From NCBI GenBank assembly GCA_036268995.1, contig DATATB010000185.1:1-64000 (forward strand): DNA of 64,000 nt. The letters run 5' to 3'. Both the position numbers and the translations under genes were made by a program. The notes beneath the pieces are model-generated. The model saw only the letters and a program-made list of their open reading frames with translations. It made no database searches and was not told the origin of the DNA. Positions 53,490 through 63,500 of this stretch are shown here, in pieces. The stretch comes from DATATB01 sp036268995. GTDB taxonomy: Bacteria > Planctomycetota > Planctomycetia > Pirellulales > PNKZ01. How positions within the stretch are numbered: the stretch's first letter is position 1; each line of letters opens with the position of its first letter.

Positions 53490-53995
53490 CGCGGGTAGGT
53501 CGGCGAACGGTACGGATTGGACAAGTCCGCGGCCGATCCCGCGCTAGCCTCTGGTCCGGTGCCCGTCGAATTCTGTTCTGTTGCCGGCCGAGCGGAGCCT
53601 CTCGACGCCAGCAGCAGGACGACGCCCAGAACGAGCATCGCAACGTTCACGCCGGCGCCGGCCGCGTAGTTGTCGATGTGGTCGAGAAAATCGGGCGGCA
53701 TCAGCTTTCGATATTCGGGATAGTACAGCATGCAGGCGAACGTGAAGACGACGGTAACCGTGACCGCCAGTCCCGAGAGCAGAATGACGCCCAAGTCGCG
53801 CTTCCAGCTTTTGAAGCCGCTCAAGGCCAAGCCAATCAGCAGGAAAAATAAAAACGGAACGGCGCAGACCGCCTCGACGATGATCGTGAACGCGCCGCCG
53901 GCGCCGTCGGGAGCTCGGATAAAGGCGACTAGGCCCATCGCATACACGAAAAAGCCCGCCAGCACGTAACAGACGACCGCGCTCGCCTTAAGCAT
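53486..53995 (-). CDS. Four-span membrane protein of unknown function
   Basis: The 169-residue product has four membrane helices (about 4-24, 36-60, 68-92 and 116-135) with short loops and a polar C-terminal tail containing SNPYRSP. It overlaps the upstream gene by eight bases on the minus strand. The family is not recognised; neighbouring genes form a run of small membrane proteins. Confidence 0.55.
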   Translation of the reverse strand: MLKASAVVCYVLAGFFVYAMGLVAFIRAPDGAGGAFTIIVEAVCAVPFLFFLLIGLALSGFKSWKRDLGVILLSGLAVTVTVVFTFACMLYYPEYRKLMPPDFLDHIDNYAAGAGVNVAMLVLGVVLLLASRGSARPATEQNSTGTGPEASAGSAADLSNPYRSPTYPR

Positions 53996-54392
53996 CGCTG
54001 ACTGCCTCGCTGGGACCGAAATACGCGCTGGCTGCGGGTCGGAATAAAAAGAAAATCAGGATCAGATTGAGGATCGCCGACGGGATCAGAAGCAATTTCA
54101 CGGGCGAAGTGACAATTCCCACGACGAAAGCGAGCGCGATATACCCCGTAAACAGCCATCTTCCCCAGCCTTGAGCTCGAAGCATGGCAATGCCCGAGAT
54201 CAACATCACCAGAGCGCCCACAAAACCCATTGCGATCTGCGCCTGCGGCGGAAGCGGGTTGGCCGCCATTGCCTGTTGAACGAGCGGATCGTTCCGCTGA
54301 ACGATGATCATGAACGTGGAGAACAGCGAAAGCATGCCGATGACTATCAAGATTACGGAAACAACGGTGACGCTTGTCGGACGCGCGTTCAT
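53988..54392 (-). CDS. Four-span membrane protein, paralogue B
   Basis: The 134-residue product starts MNARPTSVTVVSVILIVIGM after AGGAGG, with four helices and the phrase RAQGWGRWLFTGYIALAFVVGI before a last helix LILIFFLFRP. It clearly matches the gene at 54784-55182 in helix order and in the KNWGRWL-type phrase, so the two are paralogues from the local duplication described for this region. The role is unknown. Confidence 0.65.
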   Translation of the reverse strand: MNARPTSVTVVSVILIVIGMLSLFSTFMIIVQRNDPLVQQAMAANPLPPQAQIAMGFVGALVMLISGIAMLRAQGWGRWLFTGYIALAFVVGIVTSPVKLLLIPSAILNLILIFFLFRPAASAYFGPSEAVSDA

Positions 54393-54537
54393 GGCGGATC
54401 CTCCTAAAGAGTGCAAACGCATGGAACCTGGTCGCCTGGCAACGGCCCAAAGCTGGCGGGCATTCCCGGTCGGGCAATTGTAACGCCGACGTGGGGTGGC
54501 CGAGAGCATTTTTTTCGGCCGTCAAGCCGCGAGACTC

Positions 54538-54795
54538 TTACGCGGAGCGAAAAGGCACGCGCCGGTTGCACCCGGTGGTTTTCGCCTGCTTCAGCGCCCA
54601 GTCGGCGGCATTGACCAGCTTGGCGGCGAGGGGTCGGTCCATTGACCAGAGACGCAATAGCCGATGCTGGGCGTGCAACGCGGCAGCGAGCCCGCCGCGC
54701 CGGCCGCCACGCGCTCGCGCATCCGCTCCAGCACGGTTTTCGCGTCCGGATCTTCCAGCCGCGGCAGCACGATGCCGAACTCGTCACCGGCCGCA
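54538..54795 (-). pseudogene. Truncated copy of the GGDEF gene 3' end
   Basis: This segment is closely similar to the 3' end of the GGDEF gene at 55233-56081: it has DEFGIVLPRLEDPDAKTVLE, then RCTPSIGYCVSGQWTDP, then a frameshift and a changed last part, and it also keeps the region past the stop. It starts abruptly after the GGDEF core. It has no start and a frameshift, so it is a pseudogene made by tandem duplication of the GGDEF-end/membrane-gene segment. Confidence 0.75.
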
Positions 54796-55182
54796 GGTTC
54801 CAGGCGCTAGCCCTTCGACGTCGCCGCCGCGAAAAAAGGCGTTGGCCGTTGGCGTGAACAGGAAGTAGATCAGGACTAAGTCCAGTGGAATGATGCCCGA
54901 CTTCGGCGCCGCGGTCGACCGAGCGATAAAGGCGAGCACAATGGCAATCGCAAGCAGCCACCGGCCCCAGTTCTTGCCCAAAAAGACGGCAATGCCCGCG
55001 ACCAGCATAACGACGGTGCAGTCAATGCCCCACCCGATAAGCGCCGCTGCCAAAAGCGGACTGGCGGACGCAATTGCCTGGCGAATCTCATCTCGGGCAC
55101 TGATCAAAACGACTGTCATTACCAGTGACATAATGATGGTAATGACAGAGACGGCGTTGATGCTGATCGGGCGTCTCTTCAA
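54784..55182 (-). CDS. Four-span membrane protein, paralogue A
   Basis: The 132-residue product starts from the TTG at 55182 behind GGAG and reads KRRPISINAVSVITIIMSLV, with GKNWGRWLLAIAIVLAFIA and LVLIYFLFTPTANAFFRGG. It is the sister of the gene at 53988 and lies right behind the intact GGDEF gene, which suggests a link to c-di-GMP signalling, though this may only reflect the duplication unit. Confidence 0.6.
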   Translation of the reverse strand: MKRRPISINAVSVITIIMSLVMTVVLISARDEIRQAIASASPLLAAALIGWGIDCTVVMLVAGIAVFLGKNWGRWLLAIAIVLAFIARSTAAPKSGIIPLDLVLIYFLFTPTANAFFRGGDVEGLAPGTCGR

Positions 55183-55232
55183 TTCTAAGTCTCCGATTGA
55201 GCGCGCGATCACGCCGTCAGGCCGCAAAATTC

Positions 55233-56081
55233 TTACGCGGAGCGATAGGACACGACCCGGTTGCGCCCGGTGGTTTTCGCCTGTTTTAAGGCCCGGTCGG
55301 CGGCATTGACCAGCTTGGCTGGCGAAGGGTCGGTCCATTGGCCAGAGACGCAATAGCCGATGCTCGCGGTGCAGCGCGGCAGCGATCCCACGGCGCCGGC
55401 CGCCGCCACGCGCTCGCGCATCCGTTCGAGAACGCTTTTCGCTTCCGGATCTTCCAGCCGCAGCAGCACGATGCCGAACTCGTCGCCGCCTAGCCGGGCC
55501 ACCTTGTCCTGATCGCGCAAGCCCGACCGCAAGGCGTGGGCCACCGCGCGCAGCAGTGCATCGCCGGTCGCATGCCCGTGCTGGTCGTTGATCTCCTTGA
55601 AATGATCGAGATCGATGATGGCCAGGCACTGGTCGGTCACCGGGCCGTCTGGCGGCGACAGGCTGGCCAGTTGCTCGTCCCATGCGCGGCGGTTGGGCAA
55701 TCCCGTCAGCGGATCGGTGCGGGCCTCGATCAGCGCCTCGTCATGCTCGACTTCCGACCGTTGAAGCTTCCGCCGCAAGCGGACCACTTCGCCCAGCAGC
55801 CGGCACGCCAGCGTGATCTCGCGGGCAGTGGCATCGACCGGCAGGTTCACGTCAGCCGCCGCCAGCGGCCCCAGCCCAATCAGGCCGATCGATCGCGGCC
55901 GGGCCGGATCGGACGGCGGTAGGTCGGCCACTTCGCTGGAAGACTGGTCGGCCACCAGCACGTCGGCGTCTGCCACGGCGGTAGCCTGGAGCAGTTCGGA
56001 GCGAGCGTCGGAAAACAGCGCGGCCAGCCGTGCGGCATGGCGGCTGGTAACAAACACGCGTACTGGCAGGCGGTCGGTCAT
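55233..56081 (-). CDS. Diguanylate cyclase (GGDEF) with N-terminal sensor-like domain
   Basis: GGDEF enzymes make cyclic di-GMP from GTP. The 282-residue product has an N-terminal receiver-like region (PVRVFVTSRHAARLAALF, AVADADVLVADQSS), a coiled linker (LGEVVRLRRKLQRSEVEHD) and a full GGDEF domain: DPLTGLPNRRAWDE, IDLDHFKEINDQHGHATGD and ARLGGDEFGIVL. The inhibitory site RxxD (RDQD) stands five residues before GGDEF. All active residues are intact. It probably drives the switch between sessile and motile growth in response to an unknown signal. Confidence 0.85.
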   Translation of the reverse strand: MTDRLPVRVFVTSRHAARLAALFSDARSELLQATAVADADVLVADQSSSEVADLPPSDPARPRSIGLIGLGPLAAADVNLPVDATAREITLACRLLGEVVRLRRKLQRSEVEHDEALIEARTDPLTGLPNRRAWDEQLASLSPPDGPVTDQCLAIIDLDHFKEINDQHGHATGDALLRAVAHALRSGLRDQDKVARLGGDEFGIVLLRLEDPEAKSVLERMRERVAAAGAVGSLPRCTASIGYCVSGQWTDPSPAKLVNAADRALKQAKTTGRNRVVSYRSA

Positions 56082-56319
56082 ATCTAACGTGAAATATAGC
56101 ATGTCGAGCGCTAAAGCGTGTTCGTGCTTGCAGCGCTATGGCTGAGTGTTAAAATCACCCCCGGCCGATTGCGCGGCATGTTGAATGGTGCGTTTACGCT
56201 CTTTGGCGGGGGGTGCGGCGTGCCCCTCCGCGTTCACTGCTGGCGACTTCGCCGCTGCTTTGCGGGCAATTTCGAGCAGCGCGGGTTCGAAGCCTGTACC
56301 CCACGATGGCACTCCTACC

Positions 56320-57285
56320 ATGAGCCTCGACCTCGGCGAGATTGGCGACGTGCCGGCCACCTGGACGCGGCGGCATTTGCTCGGCCTCGAAGATTTGTCG
56401 GCCGACGAATTGACGCTGGTGCTCGACACGGCCGCGATGTTCAAGGACGCGACGGGCAAATGCCGGCAAAAGCTGTCGGTGCTCGCCGGCCGGACGTGCG
56501 CCAACTTGTTTTTCGAGGCTTCGACGCGCACGCGCACCAGCTTTGCGCTGGCCGCGCGGCGGCTGGGAGCCGATACGGTCGATTTTTCGTCCAGCGGCAG
56601 CAGCCTCTCCAAGGGCGAGACGTTCATCGACACGGCCAAGAACATCGAGGCCATGGGCGTGGACGTGGTCGTCGTGCGGCATCGCACGCCCGGCACCCCG
56701 CAATTGCTGGCCCAAAACCTCGACTGCTCCGTAATCAACGCCGGCGACGGACCACACGAGCATCCGACGCAGGGCCTGCTGGACATGCTCACCATCCGCG
56801 AACAGCGCGGCCGCATCGCCGGGCTGACCGTGGCCCTGGTGGGCGATATCGCCCACAGCCGCACCGCCCGCTCGAACATCTGGGGCTTGCAGAAGCTGGG
56901 CGCCCACGTGATTCTGTGCGGGCCGTCGACGCTGGTCTCCGACCGCTGGCGATCGCTGGGCGTCGAAGTCTCGCATTCGCTCGATGATATTTTGCCGCGC
57001 TGCGACGTGCTGAACCTGCTGCGCATCCAGTTCGAGCGGCAGACGACCCGGCCGTTTCCGTCGGTTCGCGAATACGCATTGCTGTACGCCATGAACCACG
57101 AGCGGCTCGCGAAGGCCAAGGACGACATCCTGATCCTGGCCCCCGGCCCGATCAATCGCGGCGTCGAAGTCACGCCGGAAGTCGCCGACGGCCCGCACTC
57201 GGTGATCCTCAACCAGGTCACCAACGGCCTGGCCGTGCGCATGGCCGTGCTCTGGCTGATTTTGGGAAGAGCTAACGCAGAATGA
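56320..57285 (+). CDS. pyrB: Aspartate carbamoyltransferase catalytic chain
   Basis: PyrB joins carbamoyl phosphate and aspartate in pyrimidine synthesis. The 321-residue product has the carbamoyl-phosphate motif [13 protein letters not shown], the [13 protein letters not shown] loop and the [11 protein letters not shown] segment. The start at 56320 omits a leader rich in repeat-like sequence. The pyrC gene follows in the same direction, so pyrimidine synthesis is clustered here. Confidence 0.92.
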   Translation: MSLDLGEIGDVPATWTRRHLLGLEDLSADELTLVLDTAAMFKDATGKCRQKLSVLAGRTCANLFFEASTRTRTSFALAARRLGADTVDFSSSGSSLSKGETFIDTAKNIEAMGVDVVVVRHRTPGTPQLLAQNLDCSVINAGDGPHEHPTQGLLDMLTIREQRGRIAGLTVALVGDIAHSRTARSNIWGLQKLGAHVILCGPSTLVSDRWRSLGVEVSHSLDDILPRCDVLNLLRIQFERQTTRPFPSVREYALLYAMNHERLAKAKDDILILAPGPINRGVEVTPEVADGPHSVILNQVTNGLAVRMAVLWLILGRANAE

Positions 57286-57385
57286 TGAACGATGAATGCG
57301 AAATGATGAATGCCGGAGCGGTCGGCCGCTGTCTCTTCCATTCATCCTTCCGCATTCATCCTTCCGCATTGAATTTGGAGTTCCC

Positions 57386-58669
57386 GTGTCGCGAATGCTG
57401 ATCGAAGGCGGCCGGATCGTCGATCCCAGCTCGGGCACCGACCGCGTTGCCAACCTGCTGGTGGAAGACGGCCGCATTGCCGCGCTGGACGTGGCCCGCA
57501 ATGGGCAGGACCTCGTCATCGACGCCCGGGAGCGGATCGTCACGCCGGGCTTGATCGACATGCACGTGCATCTGCGCGAGCCGGGACGTGAAGAAGACGA
57601 AACGATCGCCACCGGCTCGGCCGCGGCCCTGGCCGGTGGATTCACGTCGATCGCCTGCATTCCTAACACCGAGCCGCCCATCGATACCCAGGCGGCGGTC
57701 GAATTCGTGCGGCACCAAGCCGCGCTGGCCGGCGGCGCCAACGTGTTTGTCGTGGCCTGCGTCAGCAGAAACCGCGAGGGGAAGGAGCTCGCCGAAATCG
57801 GCCAGCTCGTGCAGGCCGGAGCCGTGGCCTTTAGCGACGACGGCGCGCCGGTCTACAACGCCGAGCTGATGCGCCGCGCATTCGAATATTGCCTGATGTT
57901 CGACAAGCCGATCCTCAACCACGCCGAAGTGCGCGAACTGACCGTCGACGGCGTGATGCACGAAGGCCTGGTGTCGCTGATGCTGGGGTTGCCCGGCATG
58001 CCGGCGGCGGCCGAAGACGTGATGGTCGGCCGCGATATCATCCTGGCCGAGGCCACCGGCGGCCGCATTCACGTGATGCACGTCTCGACGGCCGGCAGCG
58101 TCGAACTGGTGCGTCGGGCCAAGCGCCGGCAGGTGCGCGTCACGACCGAGGTTTGCCCCCACCATTTCACGCTCACCGACGAAAGCCTGCGCACGTTCGA
58201 CTCGAACTACAAGATGAGCCCTCCGCTGCGCAGCCGCGACGACGTCGAAGCCTGCATCGCCGGCCTGGCCGACGGCACGATCGACGCCATCTGCACCGAC
58301 CACGCGCCGCACGCGCCGGAAAAAAAGATGCAGGAGCTCGATCGCGCCCCCTTCGGCATCATCGGCCTGGAAACCGCGCTGCCGCTGACGATCATGCGGC
58401 TGGTCGAGCCGGGGCATCTCACCTGGCCGCAGGTGGTGGAGAAAATGGCGCTCAACCCGGCGAAAATCCTGGGGATCAACAAGGGCACGCTCGCGCCCGG
58501 CGCCGATGCCGACATCACGATCATCGATCCCGACTGCAAGTGGAAAGTCGAGCCGCAAGAGTTTCGCTCCAAGAGCAAGAACACGCCCTTTGCCGGCTGG
58601 GACATGCGTGGCCGCGCCGAGACCGTAATCGTCGGCGGCCGCATCCGCTACCGGCTGCACCACGGATGA
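57386..58669 (+). CDS. pyrC: Dihydroorotase
   Basis: PyrC closes carbamoyl aspartate to dihydroorotate. The 427-residue product has the metal ligands DMHVHLREPG, IPNTEPPIDT, HAEVRELTVDGV, the HVMHVSTAG His, and the late Asp in CTDHAPHAPEKK. It is the type I (class) enzyme. A GTG start at 57386 behind GGAG is preferred. The gap to pyrB holds GATGAATGC-type inverted repeats (57281-57376). Confidence 0.92.
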   Translation: MSRMLIEGGRIVDPSSGTDRVANLLVEDGRIAALDVARNGQDLVIDARERIVTPGLIDMHVHLREPGREEDETIATGSAAALAGGFTSIACIPNTEPPIDTQAAVEFVRHQAALAGGANVFVVACVSRNREGKELAEIGQLVQAGAVAFSDDGAPVYNAELMRRAFEYCLMFDKPILNHAEVRELTVDGVMHEGLVSLMLGLPGMPAAAEDVMVGRDIILAEATGGRIHVMHVSTAGSVELVRRAKRRQVRVTTEVCPHHFTLTDESLRTFDSNYKMSPPLRSRDDVEACIAGLADGTIDAICTDHAPHAPEKKMQELDRAPFGIIGLETALPLTIMRLVEPGHLTWPQVVEKMALNPAKILGINKGTLAPGADADITIIDPDCKWKVEPQEFRSKSKNTPFAGWDMRGRAETVIVGGRIRYRLHHG

Positions 58670-58686
58670 AAAAGCTAAAAGCATTT

Positions 58687-58752
58687 GGCGAGCCGGGAGC
58701 GTTAGCGACCGGAGAACTCAAGAACTCCGGTCGCTAACGCTCCCGGCTCGCC
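58687..58752. repeat. 28-bp perfect inverted repeat after pyrC
   Basis: Arms at 58687-58714 and 58725-58752 are perfect with a 10-base loop; the arm sequence begins GGCGAGCCGGGAGCG. One arm copy also lies at 44157-44184. It could stop transcription in both directions, or be a REP-like element. Confidence 0.8.
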
Positions 58753-58784
58753 ATTAATCGCGCTGCGATCCACGAGGAGCACGG

Positions 58785-59417
58785 ATGATTCTCTATCTGG
58801 TCCGGCACGGCGAAAGTGCCTTCAATGCCGAAGGACGCATCCAGGGCCAGCTCAATCCTCCGCTCTCGCCGCTGGGCCTGCGGCAAAGCCAGGCGCTGGC
58901 CAAAGCCTTTGCCGGTCAAAAGATCGATGTCGTGTACTCCAGCCCTCTGGTGCGGGCCATGCAAACGGCCGCCCCTCTGGCCGAAGTCCTGGGACTGGCG
59001 CCGCGGACCGATGATCGGCTGTTAGAACTCAACGCCGGCGTGTTTCAAGGCTTGAACTGGGCCGAAATCAACGAGCGTCTGCCGTCTGAGGGAGCCGCCT
59101 GGAAATCGCAGAATCCCGACTATCGCATCCCAGGCGGCGAATCGCGGCGCGATCTCATGCACCGCGGCCAGGCCGCGCTGGAAGCCATTCGCGAGGGCGG
59201 CCACGGCCATGTCGTTGTCGTGGCCCACGGCGGCCTGCTCACCGCCGCGCTCAAGGCCCTGTTAGGCGTGCCGGCCGAGCGCAATCCCTTTACGCTCTAC
59301 AACGGTTCGATCAGCCAGGTCGAGTGGCAATCGCAGTTCAAGCTGATCACGCTCAACCAGTTGGACCACCTGCAAGCCGCTGGCGCTGATTTGCGCACGC
59401 GGACCGGAGATCTTTAG
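58785..59417 (+). CDS. Histidine-phosphatase-superfamily protein
   Basis: The 210-residue product is a phosphoglycerate-mutase-like histidine phosphatase: LVRHGESAFNAEGRIQG with the catalytic RHG, YSSPLVRAMQTA, LLELNAGVFQGL and VVVVAHGGLL with the second His. Substrates range from 3-phosphoglycerate to alpha-ribazole phosphate (CobC type), so the target is not fixed. A link to cobalamin is possible because the window also has a B12-dependent ribonucleotide reductase, but that is only a hint. Confidence 0.82.
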   Translation: MILYLVRHGESAFNAEGRIQGQLNPPLSPLGLRQSQALAKAFAGQKIDVVYSSPLVRAMQTAAPLAEVLGLAPRTDDRLLELNAGVFQGLNWAEINERLPSEGAAWKSQNPDYRIPGGESRRDLMHRGQAALEAIREGGHGHVVVVAHGGLLTAALKALLGVPAERNPFTLYNGSISQVEWQSQFKLITLNQLDHLQAAGADLRTRTGDL

Positions 59418-59499
59418 AACCGGAGCGGGAGGGCGAGACCACTGCCGAGCCCTCGGCTCGGCAGGAGCCTCGCCCTCCCCGGTCAGGTCCTCACGAACG

Positions 59500-59970
59500 C
59501 TAATCAACTTCTTCGTATTCGAAGATGGCTTCGATCTCGACGGCGATGTTGCCCGGCAGCGAACCCATGCCGACGGCGCTGCGGGCGCCGATGCCGTGCT
59601 CGGGTCCAAACACCTTGCTAAACAGCTCGCTGCAACCGTTGATCACGGCCGGATGCTGCGTGAAGTCGGGGGCGGCATTGACCATGCCCAGCACTTTGAC
59701 GACGCGTTTGATGCGGTTCAAGCTGCCCAAGTTTGCCTTGAGCGTGGCCAGAATGGCCAAGCCTGTCTGCCGGGCCGCCTCGTAGCCAGCCTCTTGCGTC
59801 AGGTCGGCGCCGACGCGCCCCGTGATCATGCCCCCGTCGGGCAGTAGCGGCCCGTGGCCCGAAACGTAGGCCATGTCGTGCGAGAAGACGACCGGCTTAT
59901 ACACGCCCTGCGGCTTGGGAGCGGGCGGCAATTGGTATCCCAGCGCGGCCAGACGGTCATCGGAACTCAT
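59500..59970 (-). CDS. RidA-family protein
   Basis: The 156-residue product has the RidA/YjgF fold: YKPVVFSHDMAYVSGHGPLL, GYEAARQTGLAILATLKANL and the late GARSAVGMGSLPGNIAVEIEAIFEY with the conserved Arg. RidA proteins deaminate reactive enamines and imines from PLP enzymes. The extended N-terminus and sequence put it in a YjgH/YoaB-like branch, so the substrate may differ. Confidence 0.85.
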   Translation of the reverse strand: MSSDDRLAALGYQLPPAPKPQGVYKPVVFSHDMAYVSGHGPLLPDGGMITGRVGADLTQEAGYEAARQTGLAILATLKANLGSLNRIKRVVKVLGMVNAAPDFTQHPAVINGCSELFSKVFGPEHGIGARSAVGMGSLPGNIAVEIEAIFEYEEVD

Positions 59971-59982
59971 GATCTCTCGCCC

Positions 59983-60118
59983 TGTTGTCAGTTGTCAGTT
60001 GTCAGTTGTCCGTGGTCCGTTGTCCGTCGAGTCTATCGGCCACCATGACGACCGTAAAGCGGCGGGATTTACCTGCAACGGACCACTGACAACTGGCAAC
60101 TGACCACTGACCACTGAC
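59983..60118. repeat. GTCAGTTGTCAGT-type inverted repeats upstream of nrdJ
   Basis: Tandem GTCAGTT units (59989-60030) face complementary units (ACTGACAACTGG, ACTGACCACTGA; 60078-60117), giving a long imperfect hairpin. This is part of the 599-base space between ridA and nrdJ. A promoter-like pair at 60311-60338 is listed separately; I see no gene in the space. Confidence 0.65.
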
Positions 60119-60310
60119 ATCCCCAAAATCTTTTTTTAAAAACTTCCGGGAGGCCGCGCGTCGTCTGCGGCGCGCTCCGAAACTCTGCAACTTCTTCCCA
60201 GGCAAGTGTCTTGGGTGCCGAGCCTGCTAGCAAGTCCGGCGAACCACCATTTGGGGGCGGTGAGCTAAGGCCCGATCTGGCAATGGCTTTCGCCAATTTT
60301 TAGGATTTGT

Positions 60311-60338
60311 TTGACGCGCGATTGAAAAGCAGTAAACT
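60311..60338 (+). promoter_or_regulatory. Candidate sigma-70 promoter of nrdJ
   Basis: TTGACG (60311-60316) and TAAACT (60333-60338) with a 16-base spacer match the sigma-70 pattern well, 232 bases before the nrdJ start. A long 5' leader would remain, with room for a riboswitch or NrdR boxes, but I cannot point to a convincing one. Confidence 0.4.
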
Positions 60339-60569
60339 CGTGCCTTCCGCATGATGTTGTGTCGCCGACAAGACACCTATACAATATGTAGATGGTCGGC
60401 CTTCTTGCGTGCCCAGGAACCCCTTCAGGGAGGATCCGGTTCCGAGAGTCGATTCATTGGCACTTTCGCCCTCGACGAACCGAAGATTGCTACTGGATTG
60501 GCACGTGTACTGATGTACATTTCTGGGTAGGGATGCCAGCACTTTTTAGCCACTCGAGGAAGGAAACAC

Positions 60570-63500
60570 ATGGCTAACGTCACCACCACCAAAGCCGCCC
60601 CCGGCACAGCGAGCCGACCGAGGCCCAAGCCCGGCCGCCGCTTCTCCAAAGGCTTGGCCATCGAGCCGGTCTTTTGCCCCACCGACATCGCCGATCCGTT
60701 CGACACGGTCGATTGGGAGATTCGCACCGCCGCCATCAAGGGCGAGAACGGCGAAGTGCTGTTCGAGCAGACCGATTGCGAGGTGCCCAGCACCTGGACG
60801 CAGTTGGCCACGAACGTCGTGTGCAGCAAGTATTTCTACGGCGAAGTCAACACGCCGCAGCGCGAGAACAGCGTCAAGCAGTTGATCCATCGCGTCAGCC
60901 GCACGATTGCCGACTGGGGCACCCAGGACGGTTACTTCGCCAGCGCCGCCGACGGCGAAAATTTCTACCGCGAGCTCTCGTGGCTCTGCCTGCATCAGAC
61001 CGGCGCCTTCAACTCGCCCGTCTGGTTCAACGTCGGCCTGTTTCACCAGTACGGCGTCAAGGGAGCCCAGTGCAACTGGCATTGGGACGCCGAAGCAGCC
61101 GAAGTCAAGCAACCAGAAAATCCGTACGAATATCCGCAAGGTTCGGCCTGCTTCATCCAGAGCGTCAAGGACAACATGGAAGACATCATGGAGCTCGCCC
61201 GTAGCGAGGCCATGCTCTTCAAGTTCGGCTCCGGCACCGGCACCGACTTGTCCACCCTGCGCTCGTACCGCGAAAAACTCTCCGGCGGCGGCAAGCCCTC
61301 GGGCCCGCTGTCGTTCATGCGGGTTTACGACCAGATTGCGGCGGTGGTCAAAAGTGGCGGCAAGACGCGCCGGGCCGCCAAGATGCAGTCGCTCAAGGTC
61401 TGGCACCCGGACATCATGGACTTCATTCAGTGCAAGGCCAAGGAAGAGCGCAAGGCCCGCGTGCTGATCGAAAACGGCTACGACTCGAACTTCAACGGCG
61501 AGGCGTACAGCTCGATCCTGTTCCAGAACGCGAATCTTTCGGTCCGCGTCACCGACGACTTCATGCAAGCCGCCGTGGACAACAAGCCGTGGATCACGCG
61601 CTGGGTCACCGACGACGCGCGGCCCGGCCCCAGCTTCGAGGCCCGCGACGTGCTGGCCAAGATGGCCGAAGGCGCCTGGTACTGCGGCGATCCGGGCGTG
61701 CAGTACGACACGACGATCAACCACTGGCACACGTGCCCCAACTCGGGCCGCATCAACGCCAGCAATCCTTGCTCGGAGTACATGTTCCTCGACGATACGG
61801 CCTGCAACCTGGCGAGCATCAACCTGATGAAGTTCCGCCAGGAAGACGGCACCTTCAACGTCGAGCGCTTCCAGCAGGCCTGCCGCATCTTTTTTGTCGC
61901 GCAGGAAATTCTCGTCGACCATGCCAGCTATCCCACCAAGCGGATTGCCGCCAATAGCCATCGTTTCCGCCCGCTGGGGCTGGGCTATTCGAACCTGGGC
62001 AGCCTGATCATGTCCAGCGGCCTGCCGTACAACTCGGCTCCCGCCTATGGTTTGTGCGGCTCGATCACCGCGCTGTTGCACGGGGCTGCGAATCTGACCA
62101 GCGCCGAGCTGGCCGCGGCCGTCGGCCCGTTCGATGGCTATGAAGAAAACCGCGAGCCGATGCTGGGCGTGATGCAAATGCATCGCGACGCGGTCGAGCA
62201 GATCGACGACACCTGTCCGGACTATCTCAAGGACGCGGCCCGCAACGTGTGGGAAGAAGTGCTGGCCAACGGCCGGCTGTATGGTTTCCGCAATGCCCAG
62301 GCCACGGTGCTGGCTCCCACCGGTACGATCAGCTTCCTGATGGATTGCGATACGACCGGCATCGAGCCGGACATCGCGCTGGTGAAGTACAAGCAACTGG
62401 CCGGCGGCGGCATGCTCAAGATCGTCAACCAGACGGTGCCGCTGGCCCTTAAGACGCTGGGGTACGACCAGCCGGAGATCGAGTCTATCCTGGACTACAT
62501 CGACAAGCAGGACACGGTCGAAGGCGCTGCCGATCTGGACGCCGACGACCTGGCCGTGTTCGATTGTGCCTTTCAGCCGCGCAACGGCACCCGCTCGATC
62601 GCCTGGAAGGCCCACGTGCGGATGATGGCCGCGGCCCAGCCGTTTATCTCGGGTGCGATCTCCAAGACGGTGAACATGCCGCGCGACACCACGCCGGCCG
62701 ACATCGCCGAGGCCTATCTCGAAGGCTGGCAACTGGGGCTTAAGGCTTTGGCCGTCTATCGCGACGGCTCGAAAGAAAGCCAGCCGCTGTCGACCAGCAC
62801 CGAGGGCGACCGCGCCGCCGACAAGCAGAAGGCGGCTCCCCGCCGCGAACGCTTGCCTGACACGCGGCGTTCGATCACCCACAAGTTCAGCGTCGCCGGT
62901 CACGAGGGCTACATCACCGTCGGCTTGTACGACGATGGCCGCCCGGGCGAGCTGTTCATCACCATGGCCAAGGAAGGCAGCACGGTCGGCGGCTTGATGG
63001 ATTGCTTCGGCACGGCCGTGTCGATGAGCTTGCAATACGGCGTGCCGCTGGAAGTGTATGTGAACAAGTTCTCGCATACCCGCTTCGAGCCGATGGGGCA
63101 CACCAAGAACCCCGACATCCGCATTGCCAAGAGCATCGTGGATTACATCTTCCGCTGGCTGGGCATCACCTTCATGCCCGGCTATCGCGAGGCCAACGCC
63201 GGCCTGTCGGTGATGGAGTCGTCGGCCAAGAGTGGAGATGACCCCGACGCAGAGCCCATGCCCGCCGCCAAGATGGTTGGCGGGCAAAAAGCGGGGGCAG
63301 GACAGCCCAAAGCCGGCAGCAGCTCGAAGAGCACGGCCGGAAGTGTGAAGCCCACCAACGGCCACGCCGCCAACGGCTCTGCCACCAACGGTAGCGCCAC
63401 CAATGGCAATGGCAACGGGCATGCCCACGGCCACGACGCCGTCGGCTCGCCGGCCAATGTGGCCATGTTGAAGCGGGCCGGCGTCGCACCCAAGTTCGAT

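Noticed and set aside
59983..60118. CRISPR-like repeats
   Set aside because: The units are short, without unique spacers of constant length, and no cas genes are present; they are inverted tandem repeats.
60380..60420. Possible NrdR box upstream of nrdJ (CTATACAATATGTAG)
   Set aside because: Only weakly similar to the NrdR consensus and without a second box at the usual spacing.
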